64,000 bases of DNA, taken from NCBI GenBank assembly GCA_016713435.1, contig JADJPD010000029.1:1-64000 (forward strand), written 5' to 3'. The translations under genes and the position numbers were made by a program. This DNA is from Gemmatimonadota bacterium. Lineage in GTDB: Bacteria > Gemmatimonadota > Gemmatimonadetes > Gemmatimonadales > GWC2-71-9. Numbering within the stretch: position 1 is the stretch's first letter; every line of letters begins with the position of its first letter. Positions 9,298 to 17,113 of this stretch are shown one piece after another. The notes below the pieces were generated by a model. The model made no database searches and had not been told where the DNA came from. It saw only the letters and a program-made list of their open reading frames with translations.

Positions 9298-10499
9298 GCG
9301 GGCTGATCGAGCTGGAGCGGGTGTGGAAGAAGTTCCGCTACGGCGAGGGCCACGGGCGGCTCCGGGACGCGATCCCGGCGCTGGTACGCCGCGCGCTCCG
9401 CCGCCCCGACCCCGACGCCGGCCTGCACCGGGGCGAGTTCTGGGCCCTGCAGGACCTCTCCTTCACCGTGCGGCCGGGACAGGCCCTCGGCCTCATCGGG
9501 CCCAACGGGGCGGGGAAGAGCACGGCGCTCAAGCTCCTCTGCGGCATCATGCGCCCCACGGCGGGGCGCTGCACGGTGCGCGGGCGGGTGGGCGCCCTCA
9601 TCGAGGTGGCGGCCGGCTTCCACCCCGACCTCACCGGCCGCGAGAACATCTACCTCCAGGGCACCATCATGGGCATGCCGCGGCGGGAGATCACGGGCAA
9701 GTTCGACGAGATCGTGGACTTCTCCGGGCTCGCGCCCTTCCTCGAGACGCCGGTGAAGCGCTACTCGAGCGGCATGCACGCGCGCCTCGGCTTCGCCATC
9801 GCGGCGCACCTCGAGCCCGAGGTGCTGCTCATCGACGAGGTCCTCGCCGTGGGCGACGCGGCCTTCCAGGAGAAGGCCTTCGGCCGGATCACCGAGCTGG
9901 TGCAGCAGGACATCCCCGTGGTGGTGGTGTCCCACCAGCTCGACGCCATCACCACCCTCTGCACCCGGGCGCTGCTGCTGGACCAGGGCCAGGTGGCGCT
10001 CGCCGGGACGCCGCAGGAGTGCATCACCGCCTACCTCCACGGCGTCACCGCGGCGCACGGGCCGGGGAGCGGGGACAGCCCGGTGCGGATCCTGGGCATC
10101 CACCTGGGGCGCGCGGCGGTGGAGTCGGGGCAGCGGCTCGGCGTGGAACTGACGGGCGTCACCGACGGCGGCCCCGCGGCCGACCGGCTCTCGGTCCGGG
10201 TGCGGGTGCGCCTGGCGCAGACGGGGGAGACGGTGTTCGAGACCGGCACCACCCAGCTCGGCCTCGCCCTGCCCGGGGCGGGGGAGTTCGCGCTGCAGCT
10301 GGAGCTGCAGATGAACGTGGCCCGCGGCATCTACCTGGTGGAGTCGGCGGTGTGGGACCGGCTGCACGGGCGGCAGCTGCTGCGCGGGCCGTCGAGCTAT
10401 GTGGAGGTGCGGGGCGGGCCGCCGTTCGAGGGGCTGGTGCAGATGCATCCCCGCGCCCGCCTGCTGTCCGGCAGCTCCACGGCGGGGCACGTCCCATGA
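9294..10499 (+). CDS. Polysaccharide ABC exporter ATPase, Wzt type with C-terminal domain
   Basis: A 401-residue protein. Residues about 5-265 are an ABC ATPase with Walker A GPNGAGKST at 69-77, the YSSGMHARLGFA signature variant typical of Wzt/TagH, Walker B LLIDEVLAVGD and the switch His in VVVVSHQLDAI. Residues about 270-400 form a beta-sandwich like the Wzt C-terminal domain, which recognises the finished O-polysaccharide before export. Its presence suggests the exported chain carries a terminal modification. The GTG start overlaps the permease stop. Its own stop overlaps the ATG of the next glycosyltransferase. Together with the permease it forms the exporter for the glycan built by the flanking enzymes. 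Confidence 0.9.
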   Translation: MSGLIELERVWKKFRYGEGHGRLRDAIPALVRRALRRPDPDAGLHRGEFWALQDLSFTVRPGQALGLIGPNGAGKSTALKLLCGIMRPTAGRCTVRGRVGALIEVAAGFHPDLTGRENIYLQGTIMGMPRREITGKFDEIVDFSGLAPFLETPVKRYSSGMHARLGFAIAAHLEPEVLLIDEVLAVGDAAFQEKAFGRITELVQQDIPVVVVSHQLDAITTLCTRALLLDQGQVALAGTPQECITAYLHGVTAAHGPGSGDSPVRILGIHLGRAAVESGQRLGVELTGVTDGGPAADRLSVRVRVRLAQTGETVFETGTTQLGLALPGAGEFALQLELQMNVARGIYLVESAVWDRLHGRQLLRGPSSYVEVRGGPPFEGLVQMHPRARLLSGSSTAGHVP

Positions 10500-11818
10500 C
10501 CACGCCCGCCACCCGGAAGCTCGGCCCCGCGCTCCGCCGGCCGGGCGTGGAGCAGGTGGCCCGCGCGGCGCCGAGCAGCCCCATGGTGCCGGGCCGGGCG
10601 GGGCACCGCCCCGTGGCCATCGTGGACCTCGAGGCCAGCGCCCTCCCCCCCGCCGTGCAGGTACCGCGGCACTACGGCTCGGCGCTGGTGCTCTTCCGCT
10701 GGCACGGCGTCCCCGTGGGCCAGGCGGTGCTCCCCGTGCGCGAGGGGCGGGTCCCCGCCGACCTGCTCCGCGCCGCGCTCGAGCGGGAGGCCGCCCCCCG
10801 CATCGCCCGGCGCGAGCTGCGCCGCTGGCTCGGCGCGCCGGAGGATGAGGCGGTGGGGCCGCTGCCGTCGGTGTCGGTGGCCGTCTGCACCCGCGACCGC
10901 CCCGAGGACCTGGCCCGCTGCCTCGCGGCGCTGGCCCGGCTGCCGGACACGGGCCACGAGGTGCTGGTGGTGGACAGCGCCTCGCATGGGGACGCCACCC
11001 GCCAGGTGGTGGCCGCGCACCCCGGCGTCCGCTACCTGCGTGAGGCGCGCCCGGGCCTGGACCGCGCCCGCAACCGCGCCCTGCGCGAGGCGCGCCACGA
11101 GGTGGTGGCCTTCACCGACGACGACGCGGCGGTGGACGCCGGCTGGCTCACCGCCATCCGCCGGCGCTTCGGCGACGCGCGCACCCTCTGCGTCACCGGG
11201 CTCACCCTGCCGCTCGAGCTGGAGACGCCGGCGCAGGTGTGGTTCGAGCGGACCAACGGCTTTGGCCGCGGCTTCGACCGGCTGGCGTTCCAGGGCGCGC
11301 TCATGAACCCGTTCCGGATGGCGGTGGCCGGCGCCGGCGTCAACATGGCGCTCCGCCGCACGGTGACGGACCGGGTCGGTCCCTTCGACGAGGCGCTCGA
11401 CGCCGGCACGCCGACGCGCTCGGGTGGGGATCACGACATGTTCCTGCGGATCCTGCAGGCCGGGTACCAGATCGTCTACGAGCCGGCCGCGCTGGTCTGG
11501 CACCGCCACCGGCGCGAGTGGGCGGCGCTCGAGGACGCGGTACGCGGCTACGGCACCGGGGTGTACGCCCTGCTCACCCGCCACCTGCTCGAGGGCGAGG
11601 TCGGCGCGCCGCAGCTGGCGCTCGGCTGGCTCCGCTGGCAGCTCCACGGGCTCTGGCGCGCCTGGCGCGGCGTCCCCGGCGCGGCCCCGGTGGCGCTGCA
11701 CCTGGCCGAGCTCCGGGGCTGCCTCGAGGGACCGGGGGCCTACGCCCGCTCGCGCCGGCGCCTGACGGAGATGGCGCGGGCCGAGCGGGCCATCGCCGAG
11801 GCGGGGGCGGAGGCGTGA
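10496..11818 (+). CDS. GT2 glycosyltransferase 1 of the export operon
   Basis: 440 residues, soluble. An N-terminal extension of about 120 residues (VAIVDLEASALPPAVQVPRH...) carries no motif I recognise. The GT2 domain follows: SVSVAVCTRDRPEDLARCL, the nucleotide-sugar site VLVVDSAS, RARNRALREA, and the triple-Asp AFTDDDAAVD that binds metal and sugar-nucleotide. NMALRR and SGGDHDMFLRIL complete the inverting GT-A pattern. The C-terminus is a helical Trp-rich region that may contact the membrane. The start overlaps the Wzt stop and the stop overlaps the next start. It shares its architecture with the gene at 13071-14360, suggesting duplication within the operon. The sugar is unknown. Confidence 0.85.
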   Translation: MTTPATRKLGPALRRPGVEQVARAAPSSPMVPGRAGHRPVAIVDLEASALPPAVQVPRHYGSALVLFRWHGVPVGQAVLPVREGRVPADLLRAALEREAAPRIARRELRRWLGAPEDEAVGPLPSVSVAVCTRDRPEDLARCLAALARLPDTGHEVLVVDSASHGDATRQVVAAHPGVRYLREARPGLDRARNRALREARHEVVAFTDDDAAVDAGWLTAIRRRFGDARTLCVTGLTLPLELETPAQVWFERTNGFGRGFDRLAFQGALMNPFRMAVAGAGVNMALRRTVTDRVGPFDEALDAGTPTRSGGDHDMFLRILQAGYQIVYEPAALVWHRHRREWAALEDAVRGYGTGVYALLTRHLLEGEVGAPQLALGWLRWQLHGLWRAWRGVPGAAPVALHLAELRGCLEGPGAYARSRRRLTEMARAERAIAEAGAEA

Positions 11819-13067
11819 TGCTGCCGGCGCTCAGCGTGGTGATCCCCACCCACAACCGGCGCGACTCGCTGCTCCGCCTCCTCGCCGCACTGGAGCGCGG
11901 CACCCTGCCCGCCGAACGGTTCGAGGCGGTGGTGGTGGCGGACGGCTGCGCGGACGACACGGTGCGGGCTGGCGGCGGGCGCGTCGTTCTCGTTCCCCGT
12001 GCGGGTGTGCGAGCAGCAGCCGGGCGCGGCGCCGCCGCCGCCGGAACCTGGGCGCGGAGCAGGCGCGCGGTGCCGTGCTCGTCTTCCTGGACGATGACAT
12101 CGAGCCGCTGCCGACCCTCCTGGCCACGCACCTCGACCTCCACGCCCGCCACGCCGACGAGCCCACCGCCGTGATCGGCGCCCCCATCCCCATCCGCGGC
12201 CCGCGCGACTCGTACCAGCACATCGCCGTGTGGCATTGGTGGGAGGAGCAGCTGGCCCGGATGGAGCGGCCGGGGCACCGCTTCTCCTACCAGGACGTCT
12301 TCACCGGCGTTTTCTCGCTGCCGAAGGGCCTGTTCATGGCCACCGGCACCTTTGCCTGTGACCTGCCGGAGAGCTGCCGCGACGACTGGGAGTTCGGCAT
12401 CCGGCTGCTGGCGCGTGGCACGCGGCTCCTCTACACCCGCGAGGGCGGCGGCTGGCACCACGAGATGCGGAACCACGCCGGCCTGCACGCGCGGAAGCTG
12501 GCCGAGGGCCGCGCCGACGTGGCGATTGCACGGCGGCATCCTGAGCTCTGGCCGTCGCTCCGGCTGGCGCAGCCGGTGGCGGGGCTGGCGCGGCGGCTGG
12601 TGTGGCTGGCGTTCCGGTCGCCGCGCCTGGCGGAGCGGTTCGAGCGGCTGGCGGCGCGGGTGCTGCCCGCGCTGGAGCGGCTCGGCGCGCGCGGCACCTG
12701 GCGGCAGGTGCAGGGGGCGGCGCTCCACTCCGCGTACTGGCGCGGGGTGGCGGTGGAGCTGGGCGGGCAGTCGCCGGCGCGGGAGCTGCGGCGGCTGGCG
12801 GCGCACGCGCAGGAGCGGCGCCGGGTGGCGCCGCCCCGCATCCTCCGGCTGGACCTGGCGTGGGGGCTGCCGGCGGCGGAGTTCGCCCTGGAGGCGGCGC
12901 GGCCGCACGGGGCGGAGCTCCGCTGGGGCGCCATCCCGCTCGGCCACATCGCGGCGGCGCCCGGGCACGAACGGCTCCGGGGCCGTCACCTCCGGATGGA
13001 GCTGGCGGGGCCGCTGGCGCCGCGGCTCATGGTGGCGCTGGCGCTCGGCGCCGGGGCGCGGGACTGA
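11818..13067 (+). CDS. GT2 glycosyltransferase 2 of the export operon, two frameshifts
   Basis: The reconstructed protein is about 416 residues. It opens LPALSVVIPTHNRRDSLLRL with VVVADGCADD, reads through two frame breaks (about 11973 and 12040) and continues NLGAEQARGAVLVFLDDDIE, the metal-binding acidic triplet. The middle (WHWWEEQLARMERPG, then LPESCRDDWEFGIRLL) carries the acceptor-side acidic motif. The last 170 residues form a helical tail of unknown role. Its ATG overlaps the preceding stop (TGATG). Both breaks lie in G/C-rich runs and are repaired by single bases, so the gene is probably intact in the organism. It differs from its two GT2 neighbours in lacking their N-terminal extension. 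Confidence 0.75.
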
Positions 13068-13070
13068 CGC

Positions 13071-14360
13071 GTGGCGGCCAGGCTGCACCAGCTCGGGCCC
13101 CCGGTGCGGGTGCTGGCGCTGGAGCTCACCGAGCCGCTGCCGCTGCTCACCGGCTGCGGCGGCTTCCGCGCACTCCGCTGCCTGGTGCGGCGCGAGGGGC
13201 GGCCGCTCGGCTGGCTCACGGTGGAGTTCCCGCCGCCGGTGGTGACGCCGGCGCTCTTCTTCGGCGCGCTGGCGCAGCAGCTGCCGCACGCCATCACCTC
13301 CGCGGTGGTGACGGCGGAGCTGGCGCCGGCACGGCGGCCGCGACCCTCGGCCCTCCCGCCCATCAGCGTGGTGGTGTGCACCCGCGACCGGGCGGAGTCG
13401 CTGGCGCACTGCCTCGCCTCCCTCGCGGCACTCGATTACCCGCGCTTCGAGGTGGTCGTGGTGGACAACGCCTCCCGGGGTGAGGCCACCCGGCGGGTGG
13501 CCACCGCCGCCGGCGTGCGCTACGTGCGCGAGGAGCGGCCCGGGCTCGACTGGGCGCGGAATTGCGGCATCCGCGAGGCGCGGCACGCCATCATCGCCTT
13601 CACCGACGACGACGTACGGGTGGACCCGGGCTGGCTGCTCGGCCTCGCGGCCGCCTTCGCCGACCCGGAGACGCAGCTGGTCACCGGGCTCATCGCGCCG
13701 GCCGAGCTCACCACGGCGGCGCAGCTGGCGTTCGAGTACGCGTACGGCGGCATGGACAAGGGGGTGGTGCCGGTGCGCCGCGCCGCGCGCTCGCCCGCGG
13801 ACCTGGGCGCGCTGCTCGGCGCGCACCACCTGGGCGCCGGCGCCAACATGGCGTTCCGCCGCGCCATCTTCGACGAGGTGGGGAGCTTCGACACCGCGCT
13901 CGACGTCGGCACGCCGGCCCGGGGCGGCGGGGACCTCGACATGTTCTACCGCGTGCTCGCGTCAGGCGCGGTGGCGCGCTACGCGCCCGAGGCGCTGGTG
14001 TGGCACACCCACCGCCGCGACTTCGCCGCGCTCCGGCGCCAGCTCCGCGACAACGGCCGCAGCTTCGGCGTGTACCTGATGACCCGCTGGAACGAGGCCC
14101 GGCCGGACGGCCGCGGGGGCCTGGCCCGGTTCCAGGTGGCGCGCTACGCGACCGGGACCTGGCTGCGCTGGATGGGGAGCCGGGTGGTGCGGCGGTTCCA
14201 GAAGCAGGAGCCGCTCCCGCTCTGGCTGCAGGCGGAGGAGATCTGGGGGATGCTCACGGCGCCATGGGCGTTCACCGCCACGCGGCGGAGCGACGCCCGG
14301 CTCCGCGCCCGGACGCAGGCGCCGGGGCCCGCCTCCCGCCGGGCGACCGGGCGGCGCTGA
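13071..14360 (+). CDS. GT2 glycosyltransferase 3 of the export operon
   Basis: 429 residues with a GTG start three bases after the previous stop. An N-terminal domain of about 95 residues precedes the GT2 domain: ISVVVCTRDRAESLAHCLAS, EVVVVDNAS, WARNCGIREA, AFTDDDVRVDPGWLLGL, NMAFRRAIFDEVGSFD and the acidic GGDLDMFYRVL. The motif order and spacing match GT2 enzyme 1 closely, so the two likely arose by duplication and may add different sugars to the same chain. The C-terminus is Arg-rich. It is the last recognisable gene before the nearly pure G/C block, and no terminator can be read there. Confidence 0.85.
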   Translation: MAARLHQLGPPVRVLALELTEPLPLLTGCGGFRALRCLVRREGRPLGWLTVEFPPPVVTPALFFGALAQQLPHAITSAVVTAELAPARRPRPSALPPISVVVCTRDRAESLAHCLASLAALDYPRFEVVVVDNASRGEATRRVATAAGVRYVREERPGLDWARNCGIREARHAIIAFTDDDVRVDPGWLLGLAAAFADPETQLVTGLIAPAELTTAAQLAFEYAYGGMDKGVVPVRRAARSPADLGALLGAHHLGAGANMAFRRAIFDEVGSFDTALDVGTPARGGGDLDMFYRVLASGAVARYAPEALVWHTHRRDFAALRRQLRDNGRSFGVYLMTRWNEARPDGRGGLARFQVARYATGTWLRWMGSRVVRRFQKQEPLPLWLQAEEIWGMLTAPWAFTATRRSDARLRARTQAPGPASRRATGRR

Positions 14361-14438
14361 GCGGAAACCGCCTGTCGGCTTCATGCGACGGGCCGCGTCT
14401 CCCCTGCACACCCGCGGCATCCACCCCGGAGACACACC

Positions 14439-14758
14439 CGCGGGGCCCCCCCGGGGCCCCGGGGGCGGGGGGGGCGGGGGCGGGGGCCGGGCCGGGGCCC
14501 GGGGCCGGGGCGCCGCCGCGGGGGGGGGGCGGCGCCCCGCGGGGGGGCCCGGCGCCCCGCCGGCCGGGGGCGGCCCCCCCCCCCCCGCGGGGGGGGGGGG
14601 GGGGGGGGCCCGCCGCGGCGCCGGGGCCCCCCCCCCGGGGGGGGGGCGGCCCCGGGGGGGGGGGCGGCGGGGGGGCGGGGGCGGTGGGCGGGGGGGGGGG
14701 GGGGGGGGGGGCCGGGGCCCCCGCCGGGGGGGCGGCCCGGCCCCCCCCCGCCCGGGGG
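14439..14758. other. 320-bp block of almost pure G and C
   Basis: From 14439 to 14758 I see a single T (14684) and otherwise only G and C, arranged as homopolymer runs of up to more than 20 bases. No coding pattern or biological repeat unit is visible. A similar but much shorter G/C run fills the centre of repeat copy C near 30352-30390. It is more likely a base-calling or gap-filling artefact than real DNA. It hides the end of the polysaccharide operon and the promoter of the copper-storage gene. Confidence 0.8.
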
Positions 14759-14841
14759 TCTGCCGCCGACGCCTGAGACGGACCGGGCGCCATTGGTGCC
14801 CGCGCTCCCCTTCCTTCCGCTGCTTCCGAGAGGACGCTTCT

Positions 14842-15201
14842 ATGGCTCACCAGACCGCGCCGCACCTCAGCCGCGAGATGCTCGACTGCATCGACGAGTG
14901 CCAGCACTGCCATGCTACCTGCCTGGCCACTGTGCGGCATTGCCTCGAGATGGGCGGCAGGCACGCCGAGCCGGGGCACATCGCCCTGCTGCTGGACTGC
15001 GCCCAGATCTGCGCCACCAGTGCCGACTTCATGCTGCGGAACTCGCCGCACCACCACCACACCTGCGCCGCCTGCGCGGAGATCTGCCGCGCCTGCGCCG
15101 AGGACTGTGAACGGGTGGACCCGAACGACGCGATGATGAAGGAATGCGCGGAGGATTGCCGGCGGTGTGCCGAGGAGTGCGCGCGGATGGCGACGGCGTA
15201 G
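14842..15201 (+). CDS. Four-helix copper-storage protein, Csp family
   Basis: A 119-residue protein with 16 cysteines, mostly in CxxC or CxxxC spacing along predicted helices: DCIDECQHCHATC, LLLDCAQIC, TCAACAEICRACAEDC and ECAEDCRRCAEEC. In Csp proteins such cysteines line the core of a four-helix bundle and hold many Cu(I) ions. There is no Tat or Sec signal, which matches the cytosolic Csp3 subgroup. A GAGAGG lies about 8 nt before the ATG. Histidine runs (PHHHH near residue 70) could add a metal-entry site. Its upstream region is lost in the pure-GC block, so copper-responsive control cannot be assessed. It is antisense to the end of the HDOD frame. Confidence 0.9.
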   Translation: MAHQTAPHLSREMLDCIDECQHCHATCLATVRHCLEMGGRHAEPGHIALLLDCAQICATSADFMLRNSPHHHHTCAACAEICRACAEDCERVDPNDAMMKECAEDCRRCAEECARMATA

Positions 15202-17027
15202 GGGCTGGTGGCCGTGGTGCCGGAGCGCCGCTCCGGCAACGCGATCCTCACCTCCGAGTGGCCGGAGCAGGCTCCGGCGCTACGGGACTGCCGGCCGCCC
15301 CGGCTGCCGAGCGCTTCCATCGCCGCGGCAAGGGCCTGGTCGCGCCAGCGGGTGAGGAGGTCGGCGGGGAGGCCGGTGGTGGCGGTGAGGGCGTCGAGCG
15401 ACTCGCCACCGAGGAGCCGGAGGACGATGCGGCGGCGGTCCTGGTCGGTCCAGGTGGCGGGGTCGGGGCTGAGGGCGTCGGGCGGCGGGGCAGCGCGGTC
15501 GGGAGCGTGGGCCTGCGGGAGGCTCCGGCGGGCCAGGTGGCGGCGCTCGAGGGCGCGTTCCACCTGCCGGCGCCAGTGGAGCACCAGCGCGCGGGCGCGG
15601 TCGTCGAGGGCGCCCTCGCCGCGGCGGTCGGCGTAGAGACAGCCGATGAGCGCCTCCTCCAGCACCAGCGGCATCACGGCGAAGGCGCCCGCGCCGAGCG
15701 CCGAGGCGAGCAGCCGGTCATCGCCGCGCATGGTGCCGCTCACGAAGAGGTCGCGCCGGTCGAGCAGCGCCACGCCGAGCGAGCTGGTGCGGCTGGTGGC
15801 CGCGAAGCGGAACTGCGCCACCAGCTGGTCCACCCGTTCCCCCCACCCGAAGCGCCCCACCACCTCGTGGCGCGACGGCGTGAGCAGGCAGAAGAGCACC
15901 CGTTCGTAGCGGCCCGCGCGGGCCAGCGCGCGGAGGCCGTGCTCCAGCGCCGCGTCGAAGTCGAACCCCGGCTCCAGGCGCAGGTCGCCCGGCGGGTCGT
16001 CACCGGCGGGATCGCCGGCGACGGGGGGCAGCCCGTCCGCTCCATGCAGCCCCGGCCCGAGCTCGGCGACGCCATCGGTGGGGGTGAGCGGGTGGCCCAG
16101 CACCCGCATGGTCTCCGCCACCTGCAGCTCGTAGTGCAGCGAGTCGAGCGTCACGCCCATCGCGGCGGCCGTCTCCCGCGTTTCCGCCAGCCCGGCCTGC
16201 ACCACCTCGGCGAACTGCTCGGAGGTGACGGGCGCCCACGTCTGGTACTTCTCGAGCAGGCCGGCGAGCGCCGGGTCGGGGGTCCCCGCGCCGTGGCGGT
16301 AGGCCATGGTGGTGAGCTCGTGCGCCATCGCCGTGATGGCGCCGAGCGGGGTGGCCTGCGCGGCGCCCGGGGTCATGACGGCGGCGATGTTGGTCATCCC
16401 GAGGCGGCGGCAGAGCGCGCGCCCGAGCGCCTCATACGGAAAGCCGAGCACCTTGATGGCGGCGAAGCCGCTGGGGAGCTGCTCCGTCTCCGCGAGGGCG
16501 CGGATCTGCGCGTACTCCCGCTGGAAGTGGCAGGCCACCAGCACCTCGCCCAGGTTGCGGAACATGCCGCAGAGGTACGCTTCCTCGGGGCTCGGGTAGT
16601 GGAGCCGGGTGGCCAGCTCGCGCGCGTGGTTGGCGGAGAGCATCGAGAGCAGCATCAGCTCCCGGAGCCCCGGCGACTTCCGCTGGTAGTGCTCGAACAG
16701 CATGAGGCCGACGACGAGGTCGCGGATCGTCTTGGCGCCGATCAGCGCGATGGCGTGCGTGGCGGTGAGCGCCGAGGTGCCCCAGCGGTTGTAGTAGGGG
16801 GAGTTGGCGGTCTTGAGGACCTTGAGGGTGAGGCCGTACTCCTTGAGCACCACGTCGGCCACTTCGCTCACCGAGGTGCGGTCGTCCTGCACCCAGGCCA
16901 GGATGGTGCCCACCTGCCGCGCGATGGCGGGGAAGCCCTCGCCCGCCATGATGCGCTCGAGGTAGCGCTCCACGGCGGCCCCCTGGTCGGCGGGCAGGGG
17001 CGTGGGGAGGGGGACGGGGACGGTCAC
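14847..17027 (-). CDS. HDOD-GAF signalling protein; C-terminal end doubtful
   Basis: The frame encodes 726 residues from a GTG at 17027. Residues about 25-240 are an HDOD domain (GFPAIARQVGTILAWVQDD, LKTANSPYYNRWG, ALIGAKTIRDLVVGL, YLCGMFRNLGEVL), a degenerate HD-fold used in bacterial signalling. Residues about 370-520 look like GAF (FDFDAALEHGLRALARAG, GVALLDRRDLFVSG, AVMPLVLEEALIGCLYADRR). A helix-turn-helix-like segment follows (LDALTATTGLPADLLTRW). The last 120 or so residues lie exactly antisense to the copper-storage gene and are Ser/Gln/Cys-rich, unlike the rest. The true stop is therefore probably near 15210-15290 and has been lost. It may be co-transcribed with the Kef pair upstream. 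Confidence 0.75.
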   Translation of the reverse strand: MTVPVPLPTPLPADQGAAVERYLERIMAGEGFPAIARQVGTILAWVQDDRTSVSEVADVVLKEYGLTLKVLKTANSPYYNRWGTSALTATHAIALIGAKTIRDLVVGLMLFEHYQRKSPGLRELMLLSMLSANHARELATRLHYPSPEEAYLCGMFRNLGEVLVACHFQREYAQIRALAETEQLPSGFAAIKVLGFPYEALGRALCRRLGMTNIAAVMTPGAAQATPLGAITAMAHELTTMAYRHGAGTPDPALAGLLEKYQTWAPVTSEQFAEVVQAGLAETRETAAAMGVTLDSLHYELQVAETMRVLGHPLTPTDGVAELGPGLHGADGLPPVAGDPAGDDPPGDLRLEPGFDFDAALEHGLRALARAGRYERVLFCLLTPSRHEVVGRFGWGERVDQLVAQFRFAATSRTSSLGVALLDRRDLFVSGTMRGDDRLLASALGAGAFAVMPLVLEEALIGCLYADRRGEGALDDRARALVLHWRRQVERALERRHLARRSLPQAHAPDRAAPPPDALSPDPATWTDQDRRRIVLRLLGGESLDALTATTGLPADLLTRWRDQALAAAMEALGSRGGRQSRSAGACSGHSEVRIALPERRSGTTATSPYAVAIRAHSSAHRRQSSAHSFIIASFGSTRSQSSAQARQISAQAAQVWWWCGEFRSMKSALVAQIWAQSSSRAMCPGSACLPPISRQCRTVARQVAWQCWHSSMQSSISRLRCGAVW
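15218..15278. repeat. Two adjacent hairpins sharing GCCGGAGC arms
   Basis: 15218-15238 is TGCCGGAGCG-C-CGCTCCGGCA, and 15261-15278 is GCCGGAGC-AG-GCTCCGGC. They lie just after the stop of the copper-storage gene, where the convergent HDOD gene should also end. They look like REP-type palindromes and could serve as a bidirectional terminator. Confidence 0.6.
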
Positions 17028-17113
17028 GGCGCCTCGGGCTGAGCCGGGGGCGGGACGCTCCTGCCCCCTGTCCTTCCCCTATCGGCCCGCGGGCGGGAAA
17101 GCTGTAGCGGACG

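Noticed and set aside
14383..14841. Plus-strand open frame through the pure-GC block into the copper-storage gene
   Set aside because: Its sequence is only Gly, Pro, Ala and Arg from homopolymers. The true start is the ATG at 14842 with a ribosome-binding site.
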